Assembly: GCF_009728995.1 (NCBI RefSeq)
Contig: NZ_VTZW01000004.1
Coordinates: 62,001-126,000 of the forward strand
From: Streptomonospora sp. PA3
GTDB taxonomy: Bacteria; Actinomycetota; Actinomycetes; Streptosporangiales; Streptosporangiaceae
Length of the DNA: 64,000 nucleotides
Reading direction: 5' to 3'
Below, in pieces: positions 17,035 to 26,051 of this stretch (its first letter is position 1; each line of letters opens with the position of its first letter). Both the position numbers and the translations under genes were made by a program. Below the pieces are notes generated by a model. The model was not told where the DNA came from and did no database searches. It saw nothing but the letters and a program-made list of their open reading frames with translations.

Positions 17035-19536
17035 TCAACTTTGATCGAGGTCAACGTGGAGGCGGAGGGGGACCGGACCGCGCGGCGCCGGGCCGGGCGG
17101 CGGTCGGCGGCGCGTGCCGCGGCGGGGGCCGGGGTCGCGGCAGACGACGCCGGGATCGGGCGAGCCGGGAACGACCGCGATGTCCCCGTGCACGTCGGTG
17201 CGGTAGTTGGCCGGTGCGACGGAGCGCAGCAGCGACCAGGTGGCCGGGTCGGGATGGCCGTGGGGGTTGTCGGCACCGACCGAGGTGAGCGTGATGTCGG
17301 GGCGGGTGGCGGTGATGAACGCGGGCTCCTGGGTGCCCGCGCCGTGGTGGGGGACTTTGAGGACGTCCACGCCCCGGACGGCGTGCGAGCTGCGCAGCAG
17401 CGCCCGCTGCGCGGGCTCCTCGATGTCGCCGGTCAGCAGCACCCGCATCGGTGCGGCGCCGCCGCCCGGGGGCGGCGTCCAGCGCGCGAGCAGCACGATG
17501 CTGCCGTCGTTGCCGCCCGGGGAGTGCGGCTCGGGCCATATCACGTCCAGGGTCCAAGGCGCCATGCTCCACCGCTGGCCGGCGGCTCCGGTGTGCAGCG
17601 GTATCCCGGCGGCGCGCAGCAGCCGCGCGGTCGGGGGATGGTCGAATCCGGGCGGCAGCAGCGCCGCACGGACACCGCGGCCCGCCAGCACCCCGGCGGT
17701 GCCGCCGGCGTGGTCGACGTCGCCGTGGGTGACCACCAGCAGGCCGACCCGTCTGATGCGCAGATCGTTCAGGCACCGCGACACCGCCACCGGATCCGGA
17801 CCGGTGTCGACCACGATCGCCCGCCCCGAGTCCGCGCGCAGTACCAGCGCGTCGCCCTGGCCGATGCGGCAGGCGACCAGCGCCCATCCCGCCGGTGGCC
17901 AGGCCGGGACCAGCCAGTGCACGGTGAGCGCCGTCAGCGCCACCGCCATACCCGCCGCGCAGACCACCAGGCGCACCCGGCCGCGCAGCACCAGCAGCAG
18001 CACGAGTACGGCGGCCAGGGTCAGCGCCCCCGCCGCCGTGGCCGGCCACGGCAGGGCGCGTCCGGGCAGCCGCGCCGCGGCAGAGGCCACGCCGCCGATC
18101 CACAGCACGGCCGCGCCCGGGACCCAGGCGGCCACCGCGGCAGGCGCCGGCCACACCAGGGCGAGGCCGGCGATCGCGAACCCGCCGACCGTCGCCACCG
18201 GCACCGCGGGCGCGGCGAGCACGTTCGCGGGCACCGCCACCCAGCTGACCTCGGCGGAGAGCACGGCGAGCAGGGGCAGGCACGCGACGTGCGCCGCCAG
18301 CGCCACCGCGACGGCCTCGGCGACCCAGCGCGGGATGCGCGCCGACCAGCGGTCGCGCCAGCCGGGGGCGAGCACCATGATCCCGCCGGTCGCCAGCACG
18401 GACAGCGCGAATCCGAACGACCTGGCGAGGCCGGGATCGAACAGCAGCAGACCCAGCACCGAGGCCGCCAGAGCGGTCAGCCCGACGCGCTGCCGCCCCA
18501 GCGCCAGCGCGGCCAGGGCGACGGCGGCCATGAACGCCGCCCGCAGCACGCTCGGCTCCGCCCGCGCCAGCAGCACGAAGACCGCGATGGTCAGCGCGCC
18601 GACGGCGGCGGCCACCCAGGCCGGCCGCCCGAGCCCGCGGCAGGCGGCGAGCGCAACCCCGGTCATGATCGCGAGGTTGGAGCCGCTGACGGCGAGCAGG
18701 TGGCTCATGCCGCTGTCCTCGAACGCCGCGACCGTCTGCGGCCGCAGCCCCGACGTGTCGCCGACCACGAGCGCCGGCAGCAGGCCGGAGGCGGGCTGAG
18801 GCAGGGCCGCCGACGCGTCGCGCAGCCTCGCCCGCGCGTGGCCGGCCCATTCCTGCCAGGCCGACGGCGGTTGAACGTGATCGGGCGGGCCCCGCACGAC
18901 CAGCAGGCCGCCCACCAGGCCGCCCCGGGCGGGGAGCACGGTGCCGGAGGCGCGCACGCGCTGGCTGGGCAGCAGCCGGCGCCAGGCGTCGCCGGAGGCC
19001 AGCACGACCACGGGCACCCGGGTGCGCGTGGGTACGGTCTCGCCCGACGAATGGCCGCTGGCACGGGCGCGCACCAGCTCCGCGCGGGCCTCGATGACGA
19101 GCCGCGCCCGGCCGGGGGCGGGCGGGCCGCTGCGCCGGCGGGGATCGGCCGTGACGACGAGTTCCAGCTCTGCCCACGCGCGCTCTGCGGCCAGCTCGGG
19201 GAGCGGACCGGACTCGACGGCCGCCAGCCGCCCGCCCGTCGCCAGCGCGCCGGCGCCCGCGCAGACCAGCACCGCCACGGCCATCGTCGTGAACGGGCCC
19301 GCCCGCCGCCGCGCCGCGCTCCACACCAGCGCCGCGCCCACCACGAGCAGCCCCGCCACCAGGAACGCGGTCCCCGACGAGCCGCCCAGCAGCGCGGCGA
19401 TGCAGCACCACGTCCCCACCGCGGGCGCCACCAGCCGCAGGTCGGGCGCCGCCGAGTAGTCGGGTGCGTCGGTGCCCAGGTAGACCACGTCAGCCGCCGG
19501 AGGGGCGCGCGCGGTGCCTGGGCTCCCGGGGGGCAC
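17035..19536 (-). CDS. comEC: ComEC/Rec2 family DNA-uptake channel protein
   Basis: An 833-residue polytopic membrane protein. The N-terminal part has several transmembrane helices and an OB-like domain. The competence domain follows (SGLRPQTVAAFEDSGMSHLLAVSGSNLAIMTG). The C-terminal domain is a metallo-beta-lactamase-like fold with CRIGQGDALVLR and VTHGDVDHAGGTAG. In characterised naturally competent bacteria ComEC passes single-stranded DNA through the membrane; whether this actinomycete takes up DNA is unknown. The GTG at 19536 is the first in frame. Downstream of comEA, but 402 bases away instead of overlapping. Confidence 0.9.
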   Translation of the reverse strand: MPPGSPGTARAPPAADVVYLGTDAPDYSAAPDLRLVAPAVGTWCCIAALLGGSSGTAFLVAGLLVVGAALVWSAARRRAGPFTTMAVAVLVCAGAGALATGGRLAAVESGPLPELAAERAWAELELVVTADPRRRSGPPAPGRARLVIEARAELVRARASGHSSGETVPTRTRVPVVVLASGDAWRRLLPSQRVRASGTVLPARGGLVGGLLVVRGPPDHVQPPSAWQEWAGHARARLRDASAALPQPASGLLPALVVGDTSGLRPQTVAAFEDSGMSHLLAVSGSNLAIMTGVALAACRGLGRPAWVAAAVGALTIAVFVLLARAEPSVLRAAFMAAVALAALALGRQRVGLTALAASVLGLLLFDPGLARSFGFALSVLATGGIMVLAPGWRDRWSARIPRWVAEAVAVALAAHVACLPLLAVLSAEVSWVAVPANVLAAPAVPVATVGGFAIAGLALVWPAPAAVAAWVPGAAVLWIGGVASAAARLPGRALPWPATAAGALTLAAVLVLLLVLRGRVRLVVCAAGMAVALTALTVHWLVPAWPPAGWALVACRIGQGDALVLRADSGRAIVVDTGPDPVAVSRCLNDLRIRRVGLLVVTHGDVDHAGGTAGVLAGRGVRAALLPPGFDHPPTARLLRAAGIPLHTGAAGQRWSMAPWTLDVIWPEPHSPGGNDGSIVLLARWTPPPGGGAAPMRVLLTGDIEEPAQRALLRSSHAVRGVDVLKVPHHGAGTQEPAFITATRPDITLTSVGADNPHGHPDPATWSLLRSVAPANYRTDVHGDIAVVPGSPDPGVVCRDPGPRRGTRRRPPPGPAPRGPVPLRLHVDLDQS

Positions 19537-19938
19537 AGCGGGCAGTCGGCAAGGGCGAACCGGCGGCGGAGCATGCGATGCGCTCGGCGGGGGCCGGACC
19601 CGCCGAACCCCCTGCAGGAAGTTCCGGTTGTTCGCCGACGGAGGCGGCGGGCGCGATGTGGACGTTCCTGCCGCGGAGCCGGCCGCGGTGTCCTCGTCTC
19701 ATCACGGTCGGCCGCCGGCTCGCTCCCGAGGGGGCAGGACAACCGGCCCCTGCGGAGCGAGCCGAGAACGGTGCCGGACCGCCGGAGAGCGGACGCGTTG
19801 TTCGGCGGCGGAACGGAGTCGGCGCCGCGCCCCCGGCGCGGGCGATGCCCGAACGGGACCGCCCTCGGGCCGTCGGCGGGGGTTGCGCAACCGGGGTTCG
19901 GCCTGCAGAGGAAGACCGCTGCCTTGGCGGGGGAGCCG
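19537..19938. other. Gene-free gap between comEA and comEC with hairpins
   Basis: No gene is seen. The stretch contains an inverted repeat at 19716-19726/19754-19764 (CGGCTCGCTCC arms around a loop with a further GGGGC/GCCCC pair). It also has a perfect 12-base palindrome GGTTGCGCAACC at 19881-19892. A GACGGAGGCG segment near 19640 recalls the dispersed repeat core but is too short to assign. Confidence 0.6.
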
Positions 19939-22137
19939 TCATCCGGTGACTCCTGCGACGTGGACGAGGTCGGCGAGTTCGGCGAAGCGCTGCTCGCCGA
20001 TGCCGCTGACGTCGCGGAGCTGCTCGACCGCGGCGAATCCGCCGTTCTCGGTGCGGAAGGCGATGATGCGCTCGGCGAGCACCGGTCCGACACCGGGGAG
20101 TTCCTGGAGCTGGTCGGCGGTGGCGGTGTTGAGGTCGACCGGTGCGGGCGGAGCCGAGGACCCGGGAGCGGGTCCCGGCGCCGCCTGAGCAGGCGCCGGG
20201 GCGCCCACGAGGATCTGTTCGCCGTCGACCAGCTGCCGCGCCAGGTTGAGGTTTCCGGGGTCGGCATCGGGGGTGGTGCCGCCGGCCTCCTCGATGGCGT
20301 CGGCGACGCGTGATCCGGACGGCAGGGTGACGAGGCCGGGGGAGCGGACGTCCCCGCCGACATGCACGGTGACCTCCGCTGCCGGGGTGGACGCCGCCGC
20401 GGCCGTCGGCGGCGGCGGTGCGGATCCGCCGGCGGCCAAGGGCGAGGCGTCGGCCTGCAGCGCGGGCGGCGGTTCCGGTGCCGGGCGCGACTGGAACAGG
20501 AACCAGACCGTCACCGCGGCGGCCACCGCGCACACGCCGATGAGCGCCCGCAGTCCCGAGCGGCCCAGCCGGGGCTGGTCGGCCAGTCCCGGGACGAGGA
20601 GCTCTACGACGGAGGACCAGCGCTGGCGCCGGAGGAGGCCGGGGCCGACCTGCTCGTAGCCGCGCGGAGGGTCGGGGACGGCAGGTGGCGGTTCCTCGTC
20701 CGGGGCGGGAATACCGGGTCGCGGATGCGCGCGCCGTGCCGCGGACGGTGCGGGGTCCCGGCCGCCGGTCCGCGAGGAGCGGCCGTGTCCGTGCGGTGCC
20801 GCACCATCGCCCCGCTGCCCCGGCGGCTCCATGCGTCTGCCGGGGACATCGGGCGGTCGGCGGCCCGCCCGTGCCTGCTCTTCCCGCCGACCGCCGATCC
20901 GCGCGTGCTTGCCGCGGGGCGCGGTTCGCGGCGGCGGCCGATTCGCACCGTTCCCGCCGCCTCGCTCGGCCGCAGCGCCCTCCTCCGCGGGACGCCGGTG
21001 CCGGCCGACACCGGCATCCCGCTCGGGGGAGTCGGAAACGCCGCCCCCGGCGGCCCCGCCGCCCGCCGCCGGCGCACCGGGTCCGACGACGGCCGGTGGC
21101 TGCGCGCCGTCCGGTCCGGGCGGCACGGCGCCGTCATCGTCTCGGCAGGCCCGTTCCGTAGCGCGTTCACCGGCCCCCGCCACGCGGTGTCCCGGCCCTT
21201 GCGGCCTCGGACTCATCGGGACGGGCGGGGCGGGAGCCTCGCCGGGTCGGGGAACGGACTCCCCGGCAGACCGTGCCGTCCGGCCGGCGTCGCCGTGGTG
21301 ATCTTTGTAGGGCGGGAGCGGAGCCGCTGGGAGGTGGCGGCCGGTCCCGGGCGGGTCGGCCGGCTGCCGTGCGGGCTGTGCGCCACCGGTCCCGGTGGTG
21401 GAGGGCGGGGGCGCAGCCTCGTCGATGGGGGGTGGGATCCCCTCGGCGGCCCGTGCGGGCTCGGCCGTGTCGTCGCCCTCCGGGGACGCGTAGGGCGGAG
21501 GAGGTGCCTCGGGGGCGCTGAAGGCGGGCGGAGTCGGCGGTCCGGGGAGCGGGTGATGAACGCCGGTCGGCCGGTACTGCTCGGCGATGAGGCCGGGGCC
21601 GGGCGGCCCGCCTCGGCCCGCCACCGGCTGGTGGGCGTAAGGCGGCGGTGGCGGCTCCTCGGCGCCGGCCGGGAGTGCGGGGGCGGTGCCGTCCGCGGTA
21701 GGACTCGGTGCGCTACCGGGGTCGTGCGGCGGTGTGCCCGGGGAGCCGTCGCTGGGGTGGGCGGTGCCGGTCGGCGCAGCGCGGGCGGAGCCTGCGGGGG
21801 GTACCGGCGGGACGGCGGCCCGCCCGTCCTCGTCGGGAGGGCTCGCGGCATGCGAACCCGGCCGGTGCGGGGCGGGGTGGGCGGGCACGCGCGGGTTCTG
21901 GTCGGTGCCGGGTTCGGCGGCACCAGGCGCGGGCGCCGCGTGCTCGGCGTCGAGCGGTCGCGCAGCGCCGGTGGGAACGGAGCCGGTGGCGGGCTGTGCG
22001 GCGGGGCCGCGGGCCGATCGATTCGACAGGGCCTGCAGACGGCGCAGGGCGCTGACGGCTGCCGGGTCGGTGGCGGCGGAGTCGGCGGTGGAGGTCGGAT
22101 GGGCGGAAGGACGGAGCGAGCGCAGAATCGGCGACAT
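19939..22137 (-). CDS. comEA: ComEA family DNA-binding protein with long proline-rich N-terminal region
   Basis: 732 aa from ATG 22137. Residues 1 to about 525 are mostly Pro/Gly/Ala-rich and low in complexity, apart from a short N-terminal patch (AAVSALRRLQALS). One transmembrane helix follows at about 527-547 (ALIGVCAVAAAVTVWFLF). Then come an SLBB domain (VTVHVGGDVRSPGLVTLP) and a C-terminal helix-hairpin-helix pair (VDLNTATADQLQELPGVGP and FAAVEQLRDVSGIGEQRF) that binds DNA. ComEA receives incoming DNA outside the membrane in competent bacteria. The start is uncertain because the proline-rich frame is open well upstream; the ATG precedes the first plausible coding text. Confidence 0.82.
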   Translation of the reverse strand: MSPILRSLRPSAHPTSTADSAATDPAAVSALRRLQALSNRSARGPAAQPATGSVPTGAARPLDAEHAAPAPGAAEPGTDQNPRVPAHPAPHRPGSHAASPPDEDGRAAVPPVPPAGSARAAPTGTAHPSDGSPGTPPHDPGSAPSPTADGTAPALPAGAEEPPPPPYAHQPVAGRGGPPGPGLIAEQYRPTGVHHPLPGPPTPPAFSAPEAPPPPYASPEGDDTAEPARAAEGIPPPIDEAAPPPSTTGTGGAQPARQPADPPGTGRHLPAAPLPPYKDHHGDAGRTARSAGESVPRPGEAPAPPVPMSPRPQGPGHRVAGAGERATERACRDDDGAVPPGPDGAQPPAVVGPGAPAAGGGAAGGGVSDSPERDAGVGRHRRPAEEGAAAERGGGNGANRPPPRTAPRGKHARIGGRREEQARAGRRPPDVPGRRMEPPGQRGDGAAPHGHGRSSRTGGRDPAPSAARRAHPRPGIPAPDEEPPPAVPDPPRGYEQVGPGLLRRQRWSSVVELLVPGLADQPRLGRSGLRALIGVCAVAAAVTVWFLFQSRPAPEPPPALQADASPLAAGGSAPPPPTAAAASTPAAEVTVHVGGDVRSPGLVTLPSGSRVADAIEEAGGTTPDADPGNLNLARQLVDGEQILVGAPAPAQAAPGPAPGSSAPPAPVDLNTATADQLQELPGVGPVLAERIIAFRTENGGFAAVEQLRDVSGIGEQRFAELADLVHVAGVTG

Positions 22138-22419
22138 AGCCACGAAGCTAGGCACTCGCACCCACGGTCGTCCCCCCGGATTCCGCGGCTGTGGAAAACC
22201 CGGAGCCGGACGCACTGCCCGACCGCCGTCGCTGTCGGCACGCGACCCCCTGCCCTGCCAGGGCACCGCCCTCGGGATTCCGCGCGCGCGACCGCGCCGG
22301 TGATCGTGCGGAGGCGGCGTGCTGCGGTTTCGCCGCCCGGCAGAGGTTCGCTTGTCTCGCTGAGCGAGGGCGGCGCGGCCGATCACCGCGCGGACGCGGG
22401 CTGGCCTGCGGGCCGGCTT

Positions 22420-22689
22420 GCCGCCGAATGCACGGAGTTCCCATTCCACCGGAACCCGGCCCCCCGGGGCGCGGCCCCATCTGAAAGACAACGCGTGCGC
22501 TCGGCGGCAAGCTGCGATCGCGCTTCGCGGTCCGCGCCCATTGCCGCAACCCCCCGGTGACCGGCCCCGGACGATTCCCGGAGAGGGCCTTCTCATCCCG
22601 CCCGCAGCAGGCACCCTCCGGTCCCGCCCGCAGCAGGCACCCTCCGGGAACCACCCGGAATCGGACACCACAAAAGCTGCGGCAATGGG
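22420..22689 (+). repeat. Large direct repeat, copy A, with TIR-bounded unit
   Basis: Aligns with 22720-23010. The right part (22537-22689) is bounded by a perfect 12-bp inverted repeat, CCCATTGCCGCA and TGCGGCAATGGG, like a MITE. Inside, a 26-base segment (CCCGCCCGCAGCAGGCACC...) is duplicated in tandem near 22598-22650. The copy lacks about 52 bases present in copy B, including the tandem-array core. Confidence 0.85.
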
Positions 22690-22719
22690 GCTGTGATGTG
22701 CGAAGCGCTGTGCGCCAGA

Positions 22720-23010
22720 TGCCGCCGAACGCACGCAGCACCCATTGCGCTGGAACCCGGCCCCCCGGGGCGCGGCGCCATCTGAAAGGCACCCGTGCGC
22801 TCGGCGGCCAGGAAACAGGTGACGCGCAGCGTCTCCGTTGGGGTGGTGGTGGGCTGACGGGCGGGCCGCGCTTCGCGGTCCGCGCCCATGGCCGCACCCC
22901 CCGGTGACCGGCCCCAGAAGGTTTCCGGAGAGGGCCTTCTCATCCCGCCCGCAGCAGGCACCCTCCGGGAACCACCCGGAGTCGGACACCACAAAAGCTG
23001 CGGCAATGGG
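22720..23010 (+). repeat. Large direct repeat, copy B, with TIR-bounded unit
   Basis: Second copy. Its TIR-bounded unit is 22885-23010 (126 bases; left end CCCATGGCCGCA with one change, right end TGCGGCAATGGG). Bases 22794-22896 are the inverted partner of the 103-bp repeat at 13608-13710. Bases 22831-22861 carry the tandem-array core in reverse orientation. Confidence 0.85.
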
Positions 23011-23192
23011 GCCGGGTCGCGCGTAGCGTCTGTTCCGCGCGGCGCCCAGCGTGGGTGGCCCGTCCCGCGGGGGACGGGCCGTTCGGCTCGGAGTCTGCGG
23101 CGGGTGCTTCGGCCGGCTCGTTGCGCGCAGGCCCTCGCGTGGGCGGCTCCCGCTCCGCCCCGCTGCACATCCCCGTGCCTCCCGCTGCCGGG

Positions 23193-24215
23193 TCAGCGGG
23201 TTCCGGCGTCTGCGTCCGGGCCGTCCTCTGCGGCGGTGATGTCGCTGATCATGCCTCGCAGCAGTGCCGCGATCTCCCGGTGCTGGTCGCCGGCCACCGC
23301 CGACCGCAGTTCGCAGAACGCGCGGCTCCAGGCCAGGGACCGGCTCAGGGCGGCCAGGCGGGTGGCCCGCGGGACCTCGGCGCGCAGGGCCGAGGCCGGA
23401 TGCGACTCCGTCCAGGGCTCCAGGTAGGCGTCGCGCAGGCGCTGCCGGGTGCGGGTGTCGGCGTTGAGCTCGCGGACGGCGATGCGCAGCGGCACGAGCA
23501 GGCTGAAGAACGGGTGGCCCACCACGGCGTCGCCCCAGTCGGCGAAGCGGTAGCGGCCGTCGAGGACGAAGACGTTGCCCACGTGCAGGTCGGAGTGGTC
23601 CAGCGACGGCGGAAGGCCGGAGTCGTCCAGTGCCTTGCACTCGGCGTCGAAGGCCGAACGGTGGCGCAGCAGCAGGTCGGCGCCGTCCCCGAGCGCCGCG
23701 GTCACGCCCGGATCGGCGAGGAACCCGTCGAGCAGCCGTCCCAGCGCCGCAGGGCGCAGGTCGGGGACGTCCAGCGCCAGCAGGTCGCGCACACGCCCGG
23801 CGAGGACGCGCTGCGTCTCGCTGTAGGCGCCGAGGATGGCCTCCCACACCGCGAAGTCGTCGATCGAGGCCATCTGCTCGCGCAGGGGGACGCCGGCGCC
23901 GGGCAGCAGCGACCAGCCGCGCTTGACGTCCATGCCCAGCGGGGTCAGCACACTGCCGGGCACCCACGTGTACAGGGCCCCGTGCAGCGCCGCCTCGAAC
24001 TCCCCTCCCGGCGCGCTGGCCTTGAACCAGACCGGCCCCGCGGTGGAGGAGAAGCGGGCCGTCGTCGACCACGGCCGCACTCGCACCCGCGGAGGGTCGG
24101 CCAGCAGCCGCTCGCCGCGTTCGGCCAGGCACGCCCGGACCCAGGAATGCAGCTCGTCGCGTTGATCGGGGTCATCCCACAGGCTCAGTCGGAGGTCGGT
24201 GAAGTCCACGGCCAC
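23193..24215 (-). CDS. Aminoglycoside phosphotransferase (APH) family protein
   Basis: A 340-residue kinase-like protein. The catalytic loop is HSDLHVGNVF (H-x-D-x4-N) and the metal-binding motif is FADWGDAVVGHP. The N-terminal lobe has WFKASAPGGEFEAAL, where the Lys would contact ATP. APH-family proteins phosphorylate small molecules or serve unknown roles; nothing here points to antibiotic resistance. GTG 24215 has GGAG nine bases upstream and is preferred to the far longer open frame. It lies between rpsT and the repeat mosaic. Confidence 0.82.
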   Translation of the reverse strand: MAVDFTDLRLSLWDDPDQRDELHSWVRACLAERGERLLADPPRVRVRPWSTTARFSSTAGPVWFKASAPGGEFEAALHGALYTWVPGSVLTPLGMDVKRGWSLLPGAGVPLREQMASIDDFAVWEAILGAYSETQRVLAGRVRDLLALDVPDLRPAALGRLLDGFLADPGVTAALGDGADLLLRHRSAFDAECKALDDSGLPPSLDHSDLHVGNVFVLDGRYRFADWGDAVVGHPFFSLLVPLRIAVRELNADTRTRQRLRDAYLEPWTESHPASALRAEVPRATRLAALSRSLAWSRAFCELRSAVAGDQHREIAALLRGMISDITAAEDGPDADAGTR

Positions 24216-24295
24216 TACGCTAATCTCCGCCTTGCGGGGCGGCGGACGCCGCTTTGGCGCGGCAGCGCGCACGGTGGGGCGCCGGCCGCACGGCG

Positions 24296-24328
24296 AAGGC
24301 CGCCTCCCGCGATGCGGAAGGCGGCCTT
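24296..24328 (-). terminator. Terminator of rpsT
   Basis: Arms AAGGCCGCCT (24296-24305) and AGGCGGCCTT (24319-24328) form a perfect 10-bp stem around 13 bases, beginning 43 bases after the rpsT stop. Confidence 0.7.
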
Positions 24329-24371
24329 GGCGCGCCGAGTCTCGGCTCGACCGGGAATGCCCGGTCGGGTC

Positions 24372-24644
24372 TCAGCCGGCGCTCTGCACCTTCTCCAGCC
24401 GCTTGGCGATGGCGCTCTTGCGGTTGGCGGCCTGGTTCTTGTGGATGACGCCCTTGCTCGCCGCCTTGTCGAGCTGGCGCGCAGCCGAGCGCTGCAGGAC
24501 GACGGCCTGCTCGACGTCCCCGGCCTCGGCGGCCACGCGGAACTTGCGGATGGCCGTCTTCAGCGAGGAGCGCACCGACTGGTTCCGCTGCCGGCGCTGC
24601 TCGTTCTGCCGGTTGCGCTTCTTCTGCGACTTGATGTTCGCCAT
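24372..24644 (-). CDS. rpsT: 30S ribosomal protein S20
   Basis: A basic 90-residue protein with the S20 pattern: [15 protein letters not shown] at the start, [11 protein letters not shown] in the middle and [19 protein letters not shown] near the end. S20 is a primary binder of 16S rRNA. In this lineage rpsT sits near holA and lepA, as here. A CATAAT -10-like hexamer lies at 24802-24807 on the minus strand, without a good -35, leaving a leader of about 150 bases that could take part in autoregulation; that is inference. Confidence 0.97.
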   Translation of the reverse strand: MANIKSQKKRNRQNEQRRQRNQSVRSSLKTAIRKFRVAAEAGDVEQAVVLQRSAARQLDKAASKGVIHKNQAANRKSAIAKRLEKVQSAG

Positions 24645-24852
24645 GCGAAAACGTGCTCCAGTAGCTTCTGATCTGCGGCTCGGGCGCGCGTGCCCCTGCC
24701 GCGGGCAGCCGTTCCGCGGGGAGGCCGGTCGCGCGCCGACGCCAGGGTGTGAGTCCGAAGGGCTCAAACTGAACGTGGAACGTTCGAGACACGGGACTAC
24801 CATTATGCCTTGCGCGGGGGAGTGCTCGCGACCGGCGCCCGAGGCCCGCTGC

Positions 24853-25866
24853 TCACCCCGGCCGGCCCGCCTCGCCGTCCGGCCCGGCCCACCCGTCCAG
24901 GTAGGCGCTCCACTGGTCGCCGGTCGCAGAGAAATCGGCGTAGAGGGCCGTGCCGAACCGCTCGCGCCGCTCGCCGCCGTCGGAGAGCCCGAGCCGCACC
25001 GCCCGCACCGCGGCCGCGGTCGTCTCCGCCTCGGGGTTGCGCCCGGCGTGGTCGTCGGGATAGGCGGGCACGCCCATCAGCAGGTGCACGTCCTGGGGGA
25101 CGGCGTCCATGGCCGCGGTGGTCTGCCGCACCACGAACCCCCCGTACAGGCCCTCGGTGGGCATCCCCGTGTCGTAGGACATCACGGCCACCTGGTCCAG
25201 GTGCTCGGCGACGCGCCCGAGGTACCCGCTCGACCAGAACGGGTCCTTGGGCAGCACCAGCCCGAGGGTGAACGCCAGCCCCGCCAGCGGCTCCACCGTG
25301 GGCACCGCGCTGGAGAGCAGCGCGTCCGCGGGCAGCTCCGCGCGGGTGCGTTCCAGCAGCGCGAGCAGGCCCGGATCGTTGTTGGGCACGGGCTCGAAGT
25401 TGTAGTGGACGCCGTCGAACCCCATGCCCACGAGGCGGTCGGCGGCCTCGACCACGCGTGTGCGCACGGCCTCGTCGCCGAGGTCGAGCCGCCCCACCTC
25501 GACCCGCTGGCCCACCCACGCCGAGACCCGCACCTTGGGCAGCTCCGCGCGGAACATGCGCAGGAACGCCGCGGCCTCGGGGTGCTTGGCCGGATCCAGC
25601 CGCCCGTCGTAGCCGAGCGGTCCGACGTGCACGTACACGTCGCTGATCCCGCCCTCGTCGATCCGGGGTTTCAGCTCGGCCAGCTCCTGCTCGCCGTAGC
25701 GCCCGTCGACCCAGGCGTGGCCCATCCACAGCGCGTTGGTGCCGTCGGACACCGCCCAGGAGGCGGGCTCGCCGGTGTACTGCACGCGCACCAGCACCGC
25801 CGCGCCCAGCGCCACGACGAGGACGGCGGCCACCGCTGCGAGCACGCGCTGCAGGAACCACTTCAC
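24853..25866 (-). CDS. Membrane-anchored GH18-like (chitinase-type TIM barrel) protein
   Basis: 337 aa. An N-terminal anchor (residues 5-27, [21 protein letters not shown]) precedes an extracytoplasmic domain. The barrel has strands typical of the glycoside hydrolase 18 clan, including [20 protein letters not shown] (position of the catalytic DxxDxDxE motif) and VAVMSYDTG. The motif is degenerate: the usual DxDxE is replaced by VHYNFE, keeping only the Glu. It may still be hydrolytic, or may only bind glycans. GTG 25866 has CGGAGGA upstream. It diverges from lepA. Confidence 0.65.
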   Translation of the reverse strand: MKWFLQRVLAAVAAVLVVALGAAVLVRVQYTGEPASWAVSDGTNALWMGHAWVDGRYGEQELAELKPRIDEGGISDVYVHVGPLGYDGRLDPAKHPEAAAFLRMFRAELPKVRVSAWVGQRVEVGRLDLGDEAVRTRVVEAADRLVGMGFDGVHYNFEPVPNNDPGLLALLERTRAELPADALLSSAVPTVEPLAGLAFTLGLVLPKDPFWSSGYLGRVAEHLDQVAVMSYDTGMPTEGLYGGFVVRQTTAAMDAVPQDVHLLMGVPAYPDDHAGRNPEAETTAAAVRAVRLGLSDGGERRERFGTALYADFSATGDQWSAYLDGWAGPDGEAGRPG

Positions 25867-26051
25867 GAGCGTCCTCCGATCTCACATAACCTGATGTATG
25901 CCGCGTGAGCCATTCTCGCCCCGACGCGCCCTGCGGTGCCGCTTCGGGCGGGTGGGATCATGGACGGCACCACCGCGCAGCTTCGCCGCGACGCCGCGGC
26001 CCAGCGCCCCTGCCATCCTGGCCAACCAGCGAGCTATCCGAACGGAGCACG

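Larger units (their letters stand above)
22138..23192. other. 1 kb gene-free mosaic of dispersed repeats
   Basis: No gene is supported on either strand. The frame of comEA stays open through here, but its text mirrors the repeats (PIAAAFVVSDSGW appears more than once), so it is not counted as coding. The stretch holds two copies of a roughly 270-290 bp direct repeat (22420-22689 and 22720-23010). Confidence 0.7.

Noticed and set aside
16171-20313. 1380-codon plus-strand frame across comEC
   Set aside because: Antisense shadow of comEC with Arg/Gly/Gln-rich text; typical of GC-rich DNA.
22138-24132. Very long open frame continuing comEA upstream to 1397 codons
   Set aside because: It runs through repeat DNA and antisense of the APH gene, with repeated text such as PIAAAFVVSDSGW. 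High GC keeps many frames open; no family resemblance upstream of 22137.
23193-24215. APH-family gene as an antibiotic resistance determinant
   Set aside because: Only the general kinase motifs are seen. Nothing in the sequence or context points to an aminoglycoside substrate.
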